Below the pieces are notes generated by a model, which ran no database searches, was not told where the DNA came from, and worked only from the letters and a program-made list of their open reading frames with translations. Positions 22,692 through 32,081 of a stretch of 57,401 nt of DNA are shown piece by piece. Source of the stretch: JBMYTN01 sp049604415 (GTDB taxonomy: Bacteria; Pseudomonadota; Alphaproteobacteria; Rhodospirillales; Rhodospirillaceae). The translations under genes were made by a program, and so were the position numbers. Location of the stretch: the NCBI GenBank assembly GCA_049604415.1, contig JBMYTN010000028.1, positions 1-57,401 on the forward strand, written 5' to 3'. Position 1 is the first letter of the stretch. Every line of letters begins with the position of its first letter.

Positions 22692-23831
22692 TTAAATCTG
22701 GATCAGGTGATTGTCCCAACGCCGCGCCGACCACCATGGGCTCGTGCCGCCTTCCAAGGTCCTGGGCGTCACATCGTGGTCGGTATAGGTCACCATCTGG
22801 CCCGCGCCGGAGGTGGCTAAAAACACCCCAGGCTGAGAGCCACCAAGGGCAGCAACACCACAGCCATCGGGCAGGGGCACGGCACCTAAGAACTGGCCAT
22901 CGGAAACCCGGATCAACACCGTCACCCCGCCCTTTGGTGCACTGACGGCGGCAATGGTTCCGCTGGCATCTAAGGCGGCACTGCCGCAATAGAGACGCAT
23001 GGCGGCGCGGATTTCGGGTGGGATCTCCGGCAGCTGCGGAGTGGTCTCTCCCGGTCGCAACAGGGCAACCAGCGGCGGATCGGCGTCCTGCTCCCCTTCC
23101 CATTGCAAGGCCAGCACCACCGTCCCATCCGGGGCGATGGCCAGATGCCGGATCGAGGCATGATGCCAGCGCTCTGGCAGGGTTGCTGTGTGGACCATAC
23201 GCCCGGTCTGTGGATCGAGATGCACTAGGGAGGGGGCCATGGAGCCGATATTCAGCTTGACCCGGCCCAGATCCGGATGGGTCCGAATGCCGCCATTGGC
23301 CACCACCAAGAGGCCGGTGGCCGGGCAGAGCGCCACCTCATGGGGACCGATGCCATGGGCCGGGAGGGAACCGATCCGGCGATAACCGTCTTGGGGATCG
23401 AGCACGCCAATCACACCGGGATCCTCGGCGTCGAACTGGTTTTCCGGCACCCAGAGCCGGGACCCATCGGCGGCAAAAGCCCCATGGCCATAGAAATGGC
23501 GGTCCGATGGCGCGTCGATCTGGCGCATAGGCGTGCCCGAGGGCAGATCGAGCACCGTCGCCGTGATCCCGGGACGGCGGGCAAACCCGATCAGCGCTCT
23601 ACCAGAGGGATGGACTGCTGCCCCGTGATAGCGTTCTGGGACCGGGATGTCGGCGATCTGGCTGCCTTGGCCCTCAAACAGGCTGAGATAGGTCTGTCCG
23701 GCCCGGTCGCTATTGGCCGAGCAATAGAGCCCTGGATTCGAAGTGGCTTCTGCCCGGCCCGCCACAAGGGCCAAACCGGCAGCCCCAACCCCCTTTAGGA
23801 AACAACGGCGCTCCAATTCCTTAGTCGCCAT
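22692..23831 (-). CDS. DUF1513 family periplasmic protein
   Basis: A 379-residue protein with a Tat-like N-terminus (ERRCFLKGVGAAGLALVAG) and a beta-propeller-like body with repeated Asp/Gly-rich turns. The features match the DUF1513 family usually encoded with imelysin genes: SDRHFYGHGAFAADGSRLWV, HGIGPHEVALCPATGLLVVA and SPWWSARRWDNHLIQI. Its biochemical role is not established; association with iron uptake is from gene context in the family. It overlaps the end of the upstream imelysin gene by 11 bases. Confidence 0.85.
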   Translation of the reverse strand: MATKELERRCFLKGVGAAGLALVAGRAEATSNPGLYCSANSDRAGQTYLSLFEGQGSQIADIPVPERYHGAAVHPSGRALIGFARRPGITATVLDLPSGTPMRQIDAPSDRHFYGHGAFAADGSRLWVPENQFDAEDPGVIGVLDPQDGYRRIGSLPAHGIGPHEVALCPATGLLVVANGGIRTHPDLGRVKLNIGSMAPSLVHLDPQTGRMVHTATLPERWHHASIRHLAIAPDGTVVLALQWEGEQDADPPLVALLRPGETTPQLPEIPPEIRAAMRLYCGSAALDASGTIAAVSAPKGGVTVLIRVSDGQFLGAVPLPDGCGVAALGGSQPGVFLATSGAGQMVTYTDHDVTPRTLEGGTSPWWSARRWDNHLIQI

Positions 23832-24885
23832 CTTGGGAGTTGAAGCCCAGCACCACGCCTAAGGTTTCGGCGGTTTGCACGGTCGCCACCTGACGCAGTG
23901 CCAAGACCTGATCATGCAGAGCAACCAATTGGTCCCGCGCCTCCGGGTCCTGGGCGAGGCTGGCAATGTCTGCGGGCAACGCTTTGGCGGCGGCGATGGT
24001 CGCTGCAAAGGCAGCATCCACCCGATCCGCCAGGGCCGGGTTGGCTTGGCTTAGGGCCTCTACCAGCGCGGTTTTGTGTAAGGCCTGGGTGCCCTCCAAG
24101 CTGGCGATCAACAAGTCTCGAGACAAACCGGCATCGGGAGATTCTGCGACGCTGGGTCGGGCCGCAGCCGGGGCCTCGCCCATCACCCCGGCCAGACGTC
24201 GGCGCTCCGTTTCCGCCAACCAAGCATCCATCCCGGCCAGCAAAGTGCCGATGGCCGCTTGGCTGTCTAGGAAGGGCGCAAAGTTTGCTGCCGGATCGGC
24301 CCAGCCATCGGCCAGCTCCTGGGCGGTTTTCGCCAGATCGACCGCGACGGCCTTGCGGAAAGCACAGGCATAGTCGGTCTGCGCAATATCTTTGAACGCA
24401 GCGCCATAGAGCACCCGCTCCAGGGCTGGGAAGCCTTGAACCGCGACACTGGCGAAGGTCAGGCCATTGGGCTTGATCAGTTTCGGATCAGCCTTGCCCA
24501 GCGCTTGCATCAGGAGCCGGGGGGCCGCATTGCGCTTGTCCGGGAAAAACTGGATCCGGGGCCGCCGGTCCAGGGAGTTGATCGGGCCGATATGGACCGA
24601 TTGCACCCGCGCCCAGGCGGTGAAGGCGGCGCGAAAGGCCGGGCGCACCTCTTCCGGGTCCGCGCCACAGGCCAGCGCCCCAACCGCATCGGACAGGTGC
24701 GCCGCAGTCTCCGCAAAGCTGCCATACTCCCCCTGAAGCATCGGCCCGATCTGCGCGATGCCTTCGTTCAAAGCAGGGGTCAGGTCGGCGGACGGATCGG
24801 CTTGGACGGATGCGGGTGAGGTCATCCCGACAAGCGCCAATAGCGCGCCACCAATGAGGGTCCGTTGGGCGATGATCTTGGTCAT
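23821..24885 (-). CDS. Imelysin family protein (second copy)
   Basis: A 354-residue secreted protein with signal peptide (LIGGALLALVGMTSPASVQA) and imelysin (M75) fold. The imelysin-like signature is HIGPINSLDRRPRIQFFPDK, followed by RVLYGAAF. The GxHxxE motif of peptidase M75 is replaced here by PALERVLYG, so metal binding of the classic type is doubtful. It lies between the di-heme gene and the DUF1513 gene in one minus-strand operon and is likely part of a periplasmic iron system. Confidence 0.88.
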   Translation of the reverse strand: MTKIIAQRTLIGGALLALVGMTSPASVQADPSADLTPALNEGIAQIGPMLQGEYGSFAETAAHLSDAVGALACGADPEEVRPAFRAAFTAWARVQSVHIGPINSLDRRPRIQFFPDKRNAAPRLLMQALGKADPKLIKPNGLTFASVAVQGFPALERVLYGAAFKDIAQTDYACAFRKAVAVDLAKTAQELADGWADPAANFAPFLDSQAAIGTLLAGMDAWLAETERRRLAGVMGEAPAAARPSVAESPDAGLSRDLLIASLEGTQALHKTALVEALSQANPALADRVDAAFAATIAAAKALPADIASLAQDPEARDQLVALHDQVLALRQVATVQTAETLGVVLGFNSQDGD

Positions 24886-24905
24886 TTTGGCTCCCCTCTA
24901 TGCGG

Positions 24906-26372
24906 TCATAGGGAGTTCAGGAAGGCCAGCAGGGCCGCGCGGTCTGCCTTGGCCAAGGTCCGAAAGCCCTCTTTGGCGGCCTCGGCCTCCCCACCATGCC
25001 ACAGAATTGCCTCGGTCAGATTGCGTGCCCGCCCGTCATGGAGCAATTGGGTATGGCCGCTGACGGTTTCGGTCAAGCCGATGCCCCAGAGCGGTGCGGT
25101 GCGCCATTCCCGACCGCTGGCCAGGCCCTCGGGTCGATTGTCCGCCAAGCCTTCGCCCATATCATGCAGCAGCAGATCCGTATAAGGCCGAATGGTCTGG
25201 TTGTGGAACCATGGGTTGAGATTTTCGGTCTGGCCCGTCTCGGCGACCGGGGTATGGCAGCCGGTGCAGCCCAGCGCGGCGAACTGGCCTTTGCCCGCGA
25301 CCACTTGTGGGTCATCGGCATTGCGGCGGACCGGCACCGCGAGGTTTTGGGAGTAGAAGGTGACCATATCGCTGATCGGCTGGTGCACCTCCAGGCCTTG
25401 ATATTGCGAGTCGCCGCCATGGATGGCCTCGCGGCATTGGGTTTGGTTGGCGGTGCATTCGCCCCAGCCTGCGGGGTTAAGCGGGGTTGAGATCCCGATA
25501 TCCCCGGCAAAGGCCCCTTGGGATTGGGCATTGACGGTCGCATTGCCCGCTTTCCAGCCGAAACGCCCCAGGCGCACCGCCTCAACTTCTGGGTCCCAGG
25601 TCCGTTGCACCCGGCCCGAAATGCCATCGCCATCCGCATCGTCCGGATCGGCGGCGTCTAAGAGAAAACTGTCGGGCAGGGCTTCGAGCAGTCCCAGGCC
25701 GATCATCTGCGGTGCCACCCGGGGCGAAAGCATCACATCGGGATGCATCGGGCCGTAGCCCAGATTGGCGACCGAATAGGACGGCTTGCGCAAGGAAACG
25801 GTCTCGCCATCGGCAAAGGAAACCGGGATCTCCTCATAGGTGATCACCATCTGGCCCTCGGGCGCAAAACCCGGCAGGGCAAAACTTTGGAACTGGGTGC
25901 CATAGGTTGGATCCGCGACCACCTTTAGCCGTCCCTCGGCGATGGCTTTCAGGTCGCTTTCATTGCTTGCCGGAATGCTGAGCCGCAGGAACATCGAGAG
26001 CGCCCGTTCGCCTGGCTCAGGGGGATGCCCCCGCCCATCCTTGATGTGGCAGCCTTGGCAGCTCCGGGCATTGAACAGCGGCCCCAAGCCATCGGCGGCT
26101 TTGGTCGAGGCCGGAGCCGAGACCCAGATCCGCTTGAAGAACCCATTGCCCACCTTGAAATCGAGCTCCCGGGCAAAGGGCATGGTCGCCGAGGACCGGG
26201 AGAAGGCATTGCGATTGGGCAGACCCTGGTCGGTCAGGGATCCGGCGGCCAGTTCTTCTCCAGGCTCGTAGGCGGTGGGATCGAAGGCGGTGGCGGGGCC
26301 GGTGAGTGCGAGAGCGAGGCCAAAGGCGAGGCTCACGCCAAAGAGAGGGGTCCAGGGTTTCATCGAATGCAT
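24906..26372 (-). CDS. Di-heme c-type oxidoreductase (DUF1111, cytochrome-peroxidase-like)
   Basis: A 488-residue secreted protein. The signal peptide is LFGVSLAFGLALALTGPATA, with two haem c attachment motifs: CQGCH at about residue 104 and CTGCH in the C-terminal domain. The family's long beta-rich inserts are present, ending in HDGRARNLTEAILWHGGEAE. This is the DUF1111 thiol-oxidoreductase-like family commonly sandwiched between imelysin genes. It may handle the redox state of iron in the periplasm (inference). Confidence 0.9.
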   Translation of the reverse strand: MHSMKPWTPLFGVSLAFGLALALTGPATAFDPTAYEPGEELAAGSLTDQGLPNRNAFSRSSATMPFARELDFKVGNGFFKRIWVSAPASTKAADGLGPLFNARSCQGCHIKDGRGHPPEPGERALSMFLRLSIPASNESDLKAIAEGRLKVVADPTYGTQFQSFALPGFAPEGQMVITYEEIPVSFADGETVSLRKPSYSVANLGYGPMHPDVMLSPRVAPQMIGLGLLEALPDSFLLDAADPDDADGDGISGRVQRTWDPEVEAVRLGRFGWKAGNATVNAQSQGAFAGDIGISTPLNPAGWGECTANQTQCREAIHGGDSQYQGLEVHQPISDMVTFYSQNLAVPVRRNADDPQVVAGKGQFAALGCTGCHTPVAETGQTENLNPWFHNQTIRPYTDLLLHDMGEGLADNRPEGLASGREWRTAPLWGIGLTETVSGHTQLLHDGRARNLTEAILWHGGEAEAAKEGFRTLAKADRAALLAFLNSL

Positions 26373-26432
26373 GCCTAAAAGAAAAGAATAAAAACGGGGG
26401 AGGTCATGGCCTCCCCCGGGACTTGGGCCGTC

Positions 26433-27740
26433 TTACTCGAAGACGGAGCTGGGATTATCCAGGCTGTCAGAGCCTTCGAACTCGACGGTGGTCATGCCCA
26501 AGGCCGCATGGGCGGCTTCCAGGGCCTTGGTTTGGTCAACCAGAGCATCAATGGCGGCCTGGACCGTGGCATTGCCGGAGGTGTTGCCCGGGGCGATCAT
26601 TTGGTCATAGGCCTCGCCGCCTTCTGCCTTGGCAACCATCGCAGACATTTTGTCCAGCGTGGTGTCCACAGCAGCCCGCAGGGTCTGATCAGCGCTGGCA
26701 TCAGCCTCGGCCACCAAAGCCGACAGGGACAGCACGCTCAGAACGGTGCCGTCGACGCGCTTATAGTGACCGCCATAGACATTGGAGATGCCTTGGGCGT
26801 TGTAGAAATGGCTGTTGTGGGTGTTGTCGGCGAAGCAGTCATGCTCCTCTTCCGGATCGCCGAGCAGCAGACCCAGTTTCATGCGCTCACCCGCCAGCTC
26901 GCCATAGGACAGGCTGCCCATGCCGGTGACCATGGCCAAAATGCCAGAAGAGGCATCTTGGGTCACGGACAGGCGGGCTTCGCCGCCCTCGGCCCAGAGG
27001 CCAACCATGTCTTCCAGATCATCGATCAGCAGATCGGTGGCGACGTCCAGATAGGTCCGGCGGCGGTCGCAATGGCCACCTGTGCAGGCGTCCAGGGAAA
27101 AGTCGGTCGCCGGGCGTGCGCCCGCGCCGGGACCATTGCCATTCAGATCCTGACCCCAGAGCAAGAACTCAATGGCATGATAGCCGGTGGCCACATTGGC
27201 TTCCGACCCGGCCAGTTCATGCAGGGTTTCAGCCATCAGCTCTTTGGTGATTGCGGAGGTATCGACGGTGTCACCACCCACGTCGATGCTGGTATTGGCG
27301 ATGACATTGGCTGCCACGGCGGGATTGTCGCTGCCCAGGCCATAGCCAGAGGCGCCGTCCACATAGTCGATCAGGCCCTCATCAAGCGGCCAGGCATTGA
27401 CTTTGCCTTCCCAGTCATCGACCAGCACATTGCCAAAGCGGAACACCTCGGTTTGCTGATAAGGAACCCGGGCCGCCAACCAAGCGTCCTTGGCAGCAGC
27501 CAAGGTTTCTTCAGTTGGGGCATCCAGCAGGTCAGCGATGGCAGCCTGTAAGGCTTTGGCTTCGCTTAAGGAATCCGAATAACCGGCATAGGCGATATCC
27601 GCATAGCCGCTAACGACCGCTTCCGGCGTGGTGGTGGCGGCTTTGCTGGTGAGGTCAGACAGGCCAAAGGTGGCGGCCATGCCAGCCGAGAAGCCAATTG
27701 TGGCAACGATGGCGATGCGTGTGGTGAGTAAAGTCATCAA
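26433..27740 (-). CDS. Imelysin family iron-regulated protein (IrpA-like)
   Basis: A 435-residue secreted protein with a signal-like N-terminus and the M75/imelysin domain. The family motif GYHAIEFLLWGQDLN carries His-x-x-Glu, and YQQTEVFRFGN and DACTGGHCDRRRTYLDVATD are further conserved blocks. IrpA-type imelysins bind iron in the periplasm or outer membrane and are needed under iron limitation; proteolysis has not been established for most. First gene of a four-gene minus-strand operon, preceded by a Fur-like site. Confidence 0.92.
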   Translation of the reverse strand: MMTLLTTRIAIVATIGFSAGMAATFGLSDLTSKAATTTPEAVVSGYADIAYAGYSDSLSEAKALQAAIADLLDAPTEETLAAAKDAWLAARVPYQQTEVFRFGNVLVDDWEGKVNAWPLDEGLIDYVDGASGYGLGSDNPAVAANVIANTSIDVGGDTVDTSAITKELMAETLHELAGSEANVATGYHAIEFLLWGQDLNGNGPGAGARPATDFSLDACTGGHCDRRRTYLDVATDLLIDDLEDMVGLWAEGGEARLSVTQDASSGILAMVTGMGSLSYGELAGERMKLGLLLGDPEEEHDCFADNTHNSHFYNAQGISNVYGGHYKRVDGTVLSVLSLSALVAEADASADQTLRAAVDTTLDKMSAMVAKAEGGEAYDQMIAPGNTSGNATVQAAIDALVDQTKALEAAHAALGMTTVEFEGSDSLDNPSSVFE

Positions 27741-27786
27741 AGCAATCCCCTAAATTTTCACAGGACATTGCTCCGATAACGCCTCT

Positions 27787-27801
27787 GATAATCATTTGCA
27801 A
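27787..27801 (-). promoter_or_regulatory. Fur-like iron box
   Basis: GATAATCATTTGCAA, read on the minus strand as TTGCAAATGATTATC, matches the core of Fur boxes (NATNATNATNAT hexamer array). It lies about 47 bases upstream of the first imelysin gene in an AT-rich promoter region. Iron-repressed control of the operon is the natural inference. Confidence 0.55.
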
Positions 27802-27945
27802 CAATAAACCAGATTTTTCATACGGCTATAGACGATAAAAATGCCTATCCAATCAACTCTCACGAATGGAGGTTGAGGGGGCCCTGAGGCTCCTCAATCT
27901 CCATTGGGCAGGGTCTGGGGCGATGAAGCGGAACCCAGTTGGAGT

Positions 27946-29271
27946 CTAAACTCCGTCCGGGCGACCGACCACGACGGTGGTCAGAGCCTCCGGGTCGAGC
28001 AGACGCTGGGCCACAGCGCGCAGCTGCTCGATGGTCAGGGCTTCGATCTCGCTATTGCGGGTGTCGATATAATCCGTCGGCAGGTCGTGCTCCATCATCG
28101 AGGCCAACATGCCCGCAATCCGGCCCGAGGAGGTAAACCGCAACGGCCAGGAGCCGGTCAGATAGGTTTTGGCATCGGCCAGTTCCTGCTCGGTCGGGCC
28201 GTCGCTGGCCATGCGGGTCCATTCCGCCGCGATGGTGTCGAGGGACTCCTTCAGTCGCGCATTTTGTGTTGCCACACCGCCGATCCACAGCCCGGTTTGG
28301 TCCAGCGGCAGCAGATAGCTGTAGACCGAATAGGCCAGACCGCGCTTCTCCCGGACCTCAGTCATCAAACGGGAGACAAAGCCGCCGCCGCCAAGGATGT
28401 AATTGATCGCATGGGCGGCCTGCCAATCGGGGTCGGACCGCAGGATCCCCGCATGGCCGAACAGAGCTTGGCTTTGCGGGATGTCCGCGTCAATGACCTG
28501 AACGCCGCCGGGGAAGGACGGGGTTGGATCGGGGATCGGGGCCTCGCCAGCGGGCGGTCCGGCGGGCAGATCGGCAAACAATTGGTCCAGCACCAGGCCG
28601 AGGGCTTCGGCGGTGATGTCCCCGGCCACGCCAATGGATAAACCCTCGCGATACAGGCGGGTTTGCGCGAAGGTCACCAGATCGTCCCGGGTGATCGCCG
28701 CCACGCTCTCCGGGGTGCCATCCCGGGGCCGCCCATAGGGATGGTCGCCAAACACCGCCTTATAAAAGGCCCGGGAGGCTTGGGCCCCCGGGTCGGTGGC
28801 GTCCTGGCGCAACCGGGCCAGCAATTGCGAGCGGATCCGCTCCACCGGCTCGGCATCAAAGCGTGGGGCGGTCAAGGCACCATGGGAGAGGGTGATGGCC
28901 TCTTCCAGGCGCTCCGTGGTGGTGCGCAGATCCATGGAAAAGCCATCGCGCCCGGCATCAAAGCGCAGTTCGATGGCCAAATCGGCCAGTTTGTCTTGAA
29001 AGGCCTGGCTGTCCAGATCGCCGGAGCCCTCATCAATCAGCGCTGAGGCCATATTGGCCAGCCCGCCCTTGCCCGGCGGATCGTAAATCCCTCCGGCCTT
29101 AAAATAGGCGGTTATGGAGATCACCGGCAAAGACGGGTCCTCGACCAAATAGGCCGAAATGCCACTGGGGGAGGTGACCTTTTGCACCTCGATGGCGTTG
29201 GCCGGACCGGAGGGCAGCAGGAAGGCTCCCAAGAGGAGAACAGCGGGAAGCAGGGAAGCGAAACGGCGCAT
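27946..29271 (-). CDS. M16 family peptidase-like protein, non-catalytic type
   Basis: About 441 residues from the ATG at 29271, which begins a good signal peptide (MRRFASLLPAVLLLGAFLLP, then SGPANA). Another ATG at 29295 is possible. It has the two-lobed M16 (pitrilysin) fold, but the zinc motif HxxEH is absent; the matching position reads GLANMASALIDEG. In paired M16 systems the second subunit lacks zinc ligands and shapes the substrate cavity. It follows the catalytic partner by 56 bases, so they probably form a periplasmic heterodimer. Confidence 0.88.
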   Translation of the reverse strand: MRRFASLLPAVLLLGAFLLPSGPANAIEVQKVTSPSGISAYLVEDPSLPVISITAYFKAGGIYDPPGKGGLANMASALIDEGSGDLDSQAFQDKLADLAIELRFDAGRDGFSMDLRTTTERLEEAITLSHGALTAPRFDAEPVERIRSQLLARLRQDATDPGAQASRAFYKAVFGDHPYGRPRDGTPESVAAITRDDLVTFAQTRLYREGLSIGVAGDITAEALGLVLDQLFADLPAGPPAGEAPIPDPTPSFPGGVQVIDADIPQSQALFGHAGILRSDPDWQAAHAINYILGGGGFVSRLMTEVREKRGLAYSVYSYLLPLDQTGLWIGGVATQNARLKESLDTIAAEWTRMASDGPTEQELADAKTYLTGSWPLRFTSSGRIAGMLASMMEHDLPTDYIDTRNSEIEALTIEQLRAVAQRLLDPEALTTVVVGRPDGV

Positions 29272-29327
29272 GGGGAAGATCCAAATCTGCGACATCAGGA
29301 TGGGTGGAGCGGCGCGAGTGACCAAGG

Positions 29328-30677
29328 TTAGCTTTGCTTGTCCGGCAATAGGATGCCGGTGACCGAGCGGCCTTGGTTCAGCAGTCGGTCCACCGCCGCT
29401 GCGATCTGGTCTGGCGTCACCGCCCCGATGCGCGCTGGCCAACTCTCCACATCATCGATGGTGCTGCCAGTGACCAGCCGAGCGCCAAAGGTTCGCGCGC
29501 CACGGCCTAAGCTGTCGCGCTCATAAACCAGCCCGGCGACCATGCGGGCCTTGGCCTGGTCAACAATGTCTGGGGTCAGGCCGGTCTCCAGCACCGTTTG
29601 GATTTCGGCTTTCAGGGCCGCATCCAGGGTCTCGATGTCCACGCCGGGGCGGGGCAAAGCATAAAAGGCGAAGCTGCCCCAATCCACCGCATTGGCCCGG
29701 TAATAGGCCCCGGCGGACACCGCGATCTCCTGGTCGATCACCAGGGAGCGATAAAGCTTGCCCGTGGAGCCGGAGCCGACGATTTCCTGGAATACTTGTA
29801 AGGCATAGACGTCTTGCTCTGGGTCCAGGTTATAGGACGGGGCGACATAGCGCCGGGTCAGGGAGGCTTGGCCGACCTGGGCATGCTGCAAGGTGATGGT
29901 CGCTTCGGCGGGCAAGGGCAGGCTGCGGTCGCGCATCCGGGGCTCAATGCCTTGATTGGGCACCTGGCCATAGGTCGCTTCGGCCAGCGGCTGGACCTCT
30001 TGCGCAGTCACGTCGCCGGAGATGACGACAATGGCGTTCTCGGGACCGTAATGGGCTTTGTAGAAGGCCAGAACATCCTCGCGGGTCAGGGATTTCAGCT
30101 CATGCTCCCAGCCGACGATGGGGTTTTTATAGGGATGCACCACCCACAGGGCCTGATCGAGGCGTTCGTTCAGCAAAGCGCTGGGTTCATTGTCAACGCG
30201 GGAGCGGCGTTCCTCGCGGACCACCTCCAGCTCGGTCAGGAAGTCTTCTTCGGCCAGGCTCAGATTGACCATGCGGTCGGCCTCCATGCCCATGACCATC
30301 TCCAGATGCTCTTTGGCGATGGTTTGGTGGTAGCCGGTGAAGTCCGAGGACGCAAAGGCGTTATCCCGCCCGCCATTACGCGCAACGATGCGGGAGAATT
30401 GGTTCGGGCCCAGGGTCTCGGTGCCCTTGAACATCATATGTTCGACCAGATGGGACAGGCCGGTTTTGCCCGGCGGCTCATCGGCGGCCCCGACCCGATA
30501 CCAGACCATGTGATGCACCACCGGCACCCGGTGGTTTGGCAGCACCACGACTTGCAGGCCATTGTCCAGGGTGAAGGTTTCGGGGTTGAAGATCTCGGCC
30601 CGGGCCGGGGGGGCGAGGGCAAAGCCAAGGGCCAGACCGGCCAGGACCATCGAAACAACAGCAGCGCGCACAGGCAT
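29328..30677 (-). CDS. M16 family zinc metallopeptidase
   Basis: A 449-residue periplasmic peptidase with signal peptide (VVSMVLAGLALGFALAPPAR then AE). The inverted zinc motif is in SHLVEHMMFKGTETLG (HxxEH) with the downstream Glu region (LELEVVREERRSRVDNEPSA-like, about residues 145-165). It lies upstream of a non-catalytic M16 partner. Likely role: degradation of peptides or misfolded fragments in the periplasm. Confidence 0.92.
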   Translation of the reverse strand: MPVRAAVVSMVLAGLALGFALAPPARAEIFNPETFTLDNGLQVVVLPNHRVPVVHHMVWYRVGAADEPPGKTGLSHLVEHMMFKGTETLGPNQFSRIVARNGGRDNAFASSDFTGYHQTIAKEHLEMVMGMEADRMVNLSLAEEDFLTELEVVREERRSRVDNEPSALLNERLDQALWVVHPYKNPIVGWEHELKSLTREDVLAFYKAHYGPENAIVVISGDVTAQEVQPLAEATYGQVPNQGIEPRMRDRSLPLPAEATITLQHAQVGQASLTRRYVAPSYNLDPEQDVYALQVFQEIVGSGSTGKLYRSLVIDQEIAVSAGAYYRANAVDWGSFAFYALPRPGVDIETLDAALKAEIQTVLETGLTPDIVDQAKARMVAGLVYERDSLGRGARTFGARLVTGSTIDDVESWPARIGAVTPDQIAAAVDRLLNQGRSVTGILLPDKQS

Positions 30678-30818
30678 ATCCGCATCTCTCCCATAGGAGG
30701 CTCACATCCACTGCCCCTGATATAGGAGCAGTCGGGCAAAAATGAGATGGATTTACGCGCAGTTCATGTCACGAGGGGGTGAGGTACTAACGCTCTCCCC
30801 ACCCTCGGTCATCTAGGA

Positions 30819-31421
30819 CTAAAAAAGCCCTTCTAGGATGCCCTGTTGGCGGCGCTCGATGGTTGGGGTCCGTCCGGTGCTCACGGATCGGCCAAGCGCC
30901 TGGTTTTCCTGGATCCGACGGGTTTCCGCCGCCGGGTCCACCGCCGTGCCAAAGCTTTCCGGCTCGCGCCAGAACACCAGAGTGTCGGTGAAGCTGTCGG
31001 ACTCACTGGCCAGGACCGAGGTCTCACGCTCAACCACCGAGCGGATATCCGGGATCGCCCGTTCCGTGCCCGCTGCGCTCAGCAAAGCGGATTCCCCGGC
31101 GGAGTTCGGGGTGCCCGATGGTCCGCCCAAAAGCGGAGCGTTCAAGGGATCGGTGCCCAACAAGGCCGCCTGGGCACCAGCCCGGGGCGAGGCTTCTTGC
31201 GGGCGCGGCGCGCCAGGGGAGGGCGGACGCAGGTTAAAGTCCGGCGGCAAGGCCAGCGGTGCCCGGGTCACCACTTGGAACTCGTCGGGAGATTGCTTGC
31301 CCATGCCAAGGGATTTGGCGGCATTGTCACAGGCGCTTAAGCCGAGCACCAGCAGGGCGGCGATGCCAAGGGAGCGGAACAGAGCGGACGGAGCGGGGGC
31401 CGAAGCAGTCATTTTTGCCAT
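30819..31421 (-). CDS. DUF3035 lipoprotein
   Basis: A 200-residue predicted lipoprotein. The lipobox is LLVLGLSAC, lipidated at the Cys about residue 30. The mature part begins with the DUF3035 signature (SPDEFQVVTRAPLALPPDFN) and is otherwise Pro/Ala-rich with a helical C-terminus. The family is found next to lspA and M16 peptidases in alphaproteobacteria, as here; no function is known. The upstream neighbour, lspA, encodes the enzyme that would process its signal peptide. Confidence 0.85.
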   Translation of the reverse strand: MAKMTASAPAPSALFRSLGIAALLVLGLSACDNAAKSLGMGKQSPDEFQVVTRAPLALPPDFNLRPPSPGAPRPQEASPRAGAQAALLGTDPLNAPLLGGPSGTPNSAGESALLSAAGTERAIPDIRSVVERETSVLASESDSFTDTLVFWREPESFGTAVDPAAETRRIQENQALGRSVSTGRTPTIERRQQGILEGLF

Positions 31422-31457
31422 CTCTTAACGTCAGACTTGTTGGGCAAAATAACGCCA

Positions 31458-31973
31458 TTAACCCTTGGTTCGCAAGGCATCGAAGACCAAAAGTGCGGCG
31501 CCGACAACAATGGCCGCATCAGCGACATTGAAGGCAGGCCAGTGATAGCCCGCCACATGCAAATCGACAAAATCGGCCACGGCCCCATAAACCACCCGGT
31601 CGATGGCATTGCCAAGCGCCCCGCCAATCACCAGACCAAGGCAGATCCGCAACAGGGGCTCGTGCACCTTATAAAGCCAAACCGCCAAACAGCCGGAAAT
31701 GAACAGGGCCAAGGCGGTCAGAATGAAGGCGTTCCAGCCCGAGGCCTGATTGAACATCCCAAAGCTGATGCCAAAATTCCAGACCATGACCAGATTGAAA
31801 AAACCCGTGATTTCAATGACCCGGGGCGGATCCATGACGATCTGAACGATCCAATATTTGCTGATCTGATCGAGCACCAGGATCACCGCAGCCAGACCCA
31901 GCCCGATTTTCAGGTTCCGGCGGCCTTCTTCTGGGGTGACCGGCGGCGGTTGATCGGGCTGCTGGTCGGACAT
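31458..31973 (-). CDS. lspA: Lipoprotein signal peptidase
   Basis: A 171-residue inner-membrane aspartyl protease that cleaves prolipoprotein signal peptides. Four membrane helices and the family motifs are present: LDQISKYWI, VWNFGISFGM, GGALGNAIDR and FNVADAAI; the Asp residues of the last two are catalytic. I chose the ATG at 31973 for its GGAGG site and normal length. A frame from 32078 adds 35 polar residues without a ribosome-binding site, which would almost touch ribF. Confidence 0.94.
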   Translation of the reverse strand: MSDQQPDQPPPVTPEEGRRNLKIGLGLAAVILVLDQISKYWIVQIVMDPPRVIEITGFFNLVMVWNFGISFGMFNQASGWNAFILTALALFISGCLAVWLYKVHEPLLRICLGLVIGGALGNAIDRVVYGAVADFVDLHVAGYHWPAFNVADAAIVVGAALLVFDALRTKG

Positions 31974-32081
31974 GCTGTTATCGCCTCCACCCCCGGATCG
32001 CTTTTCCGGTTTCTCCGGCAGACCCTTGTCTTTGGGGCGCTGGAACAGGGTTTTCTGAATGCTCTCGATCAACCCCATCGC

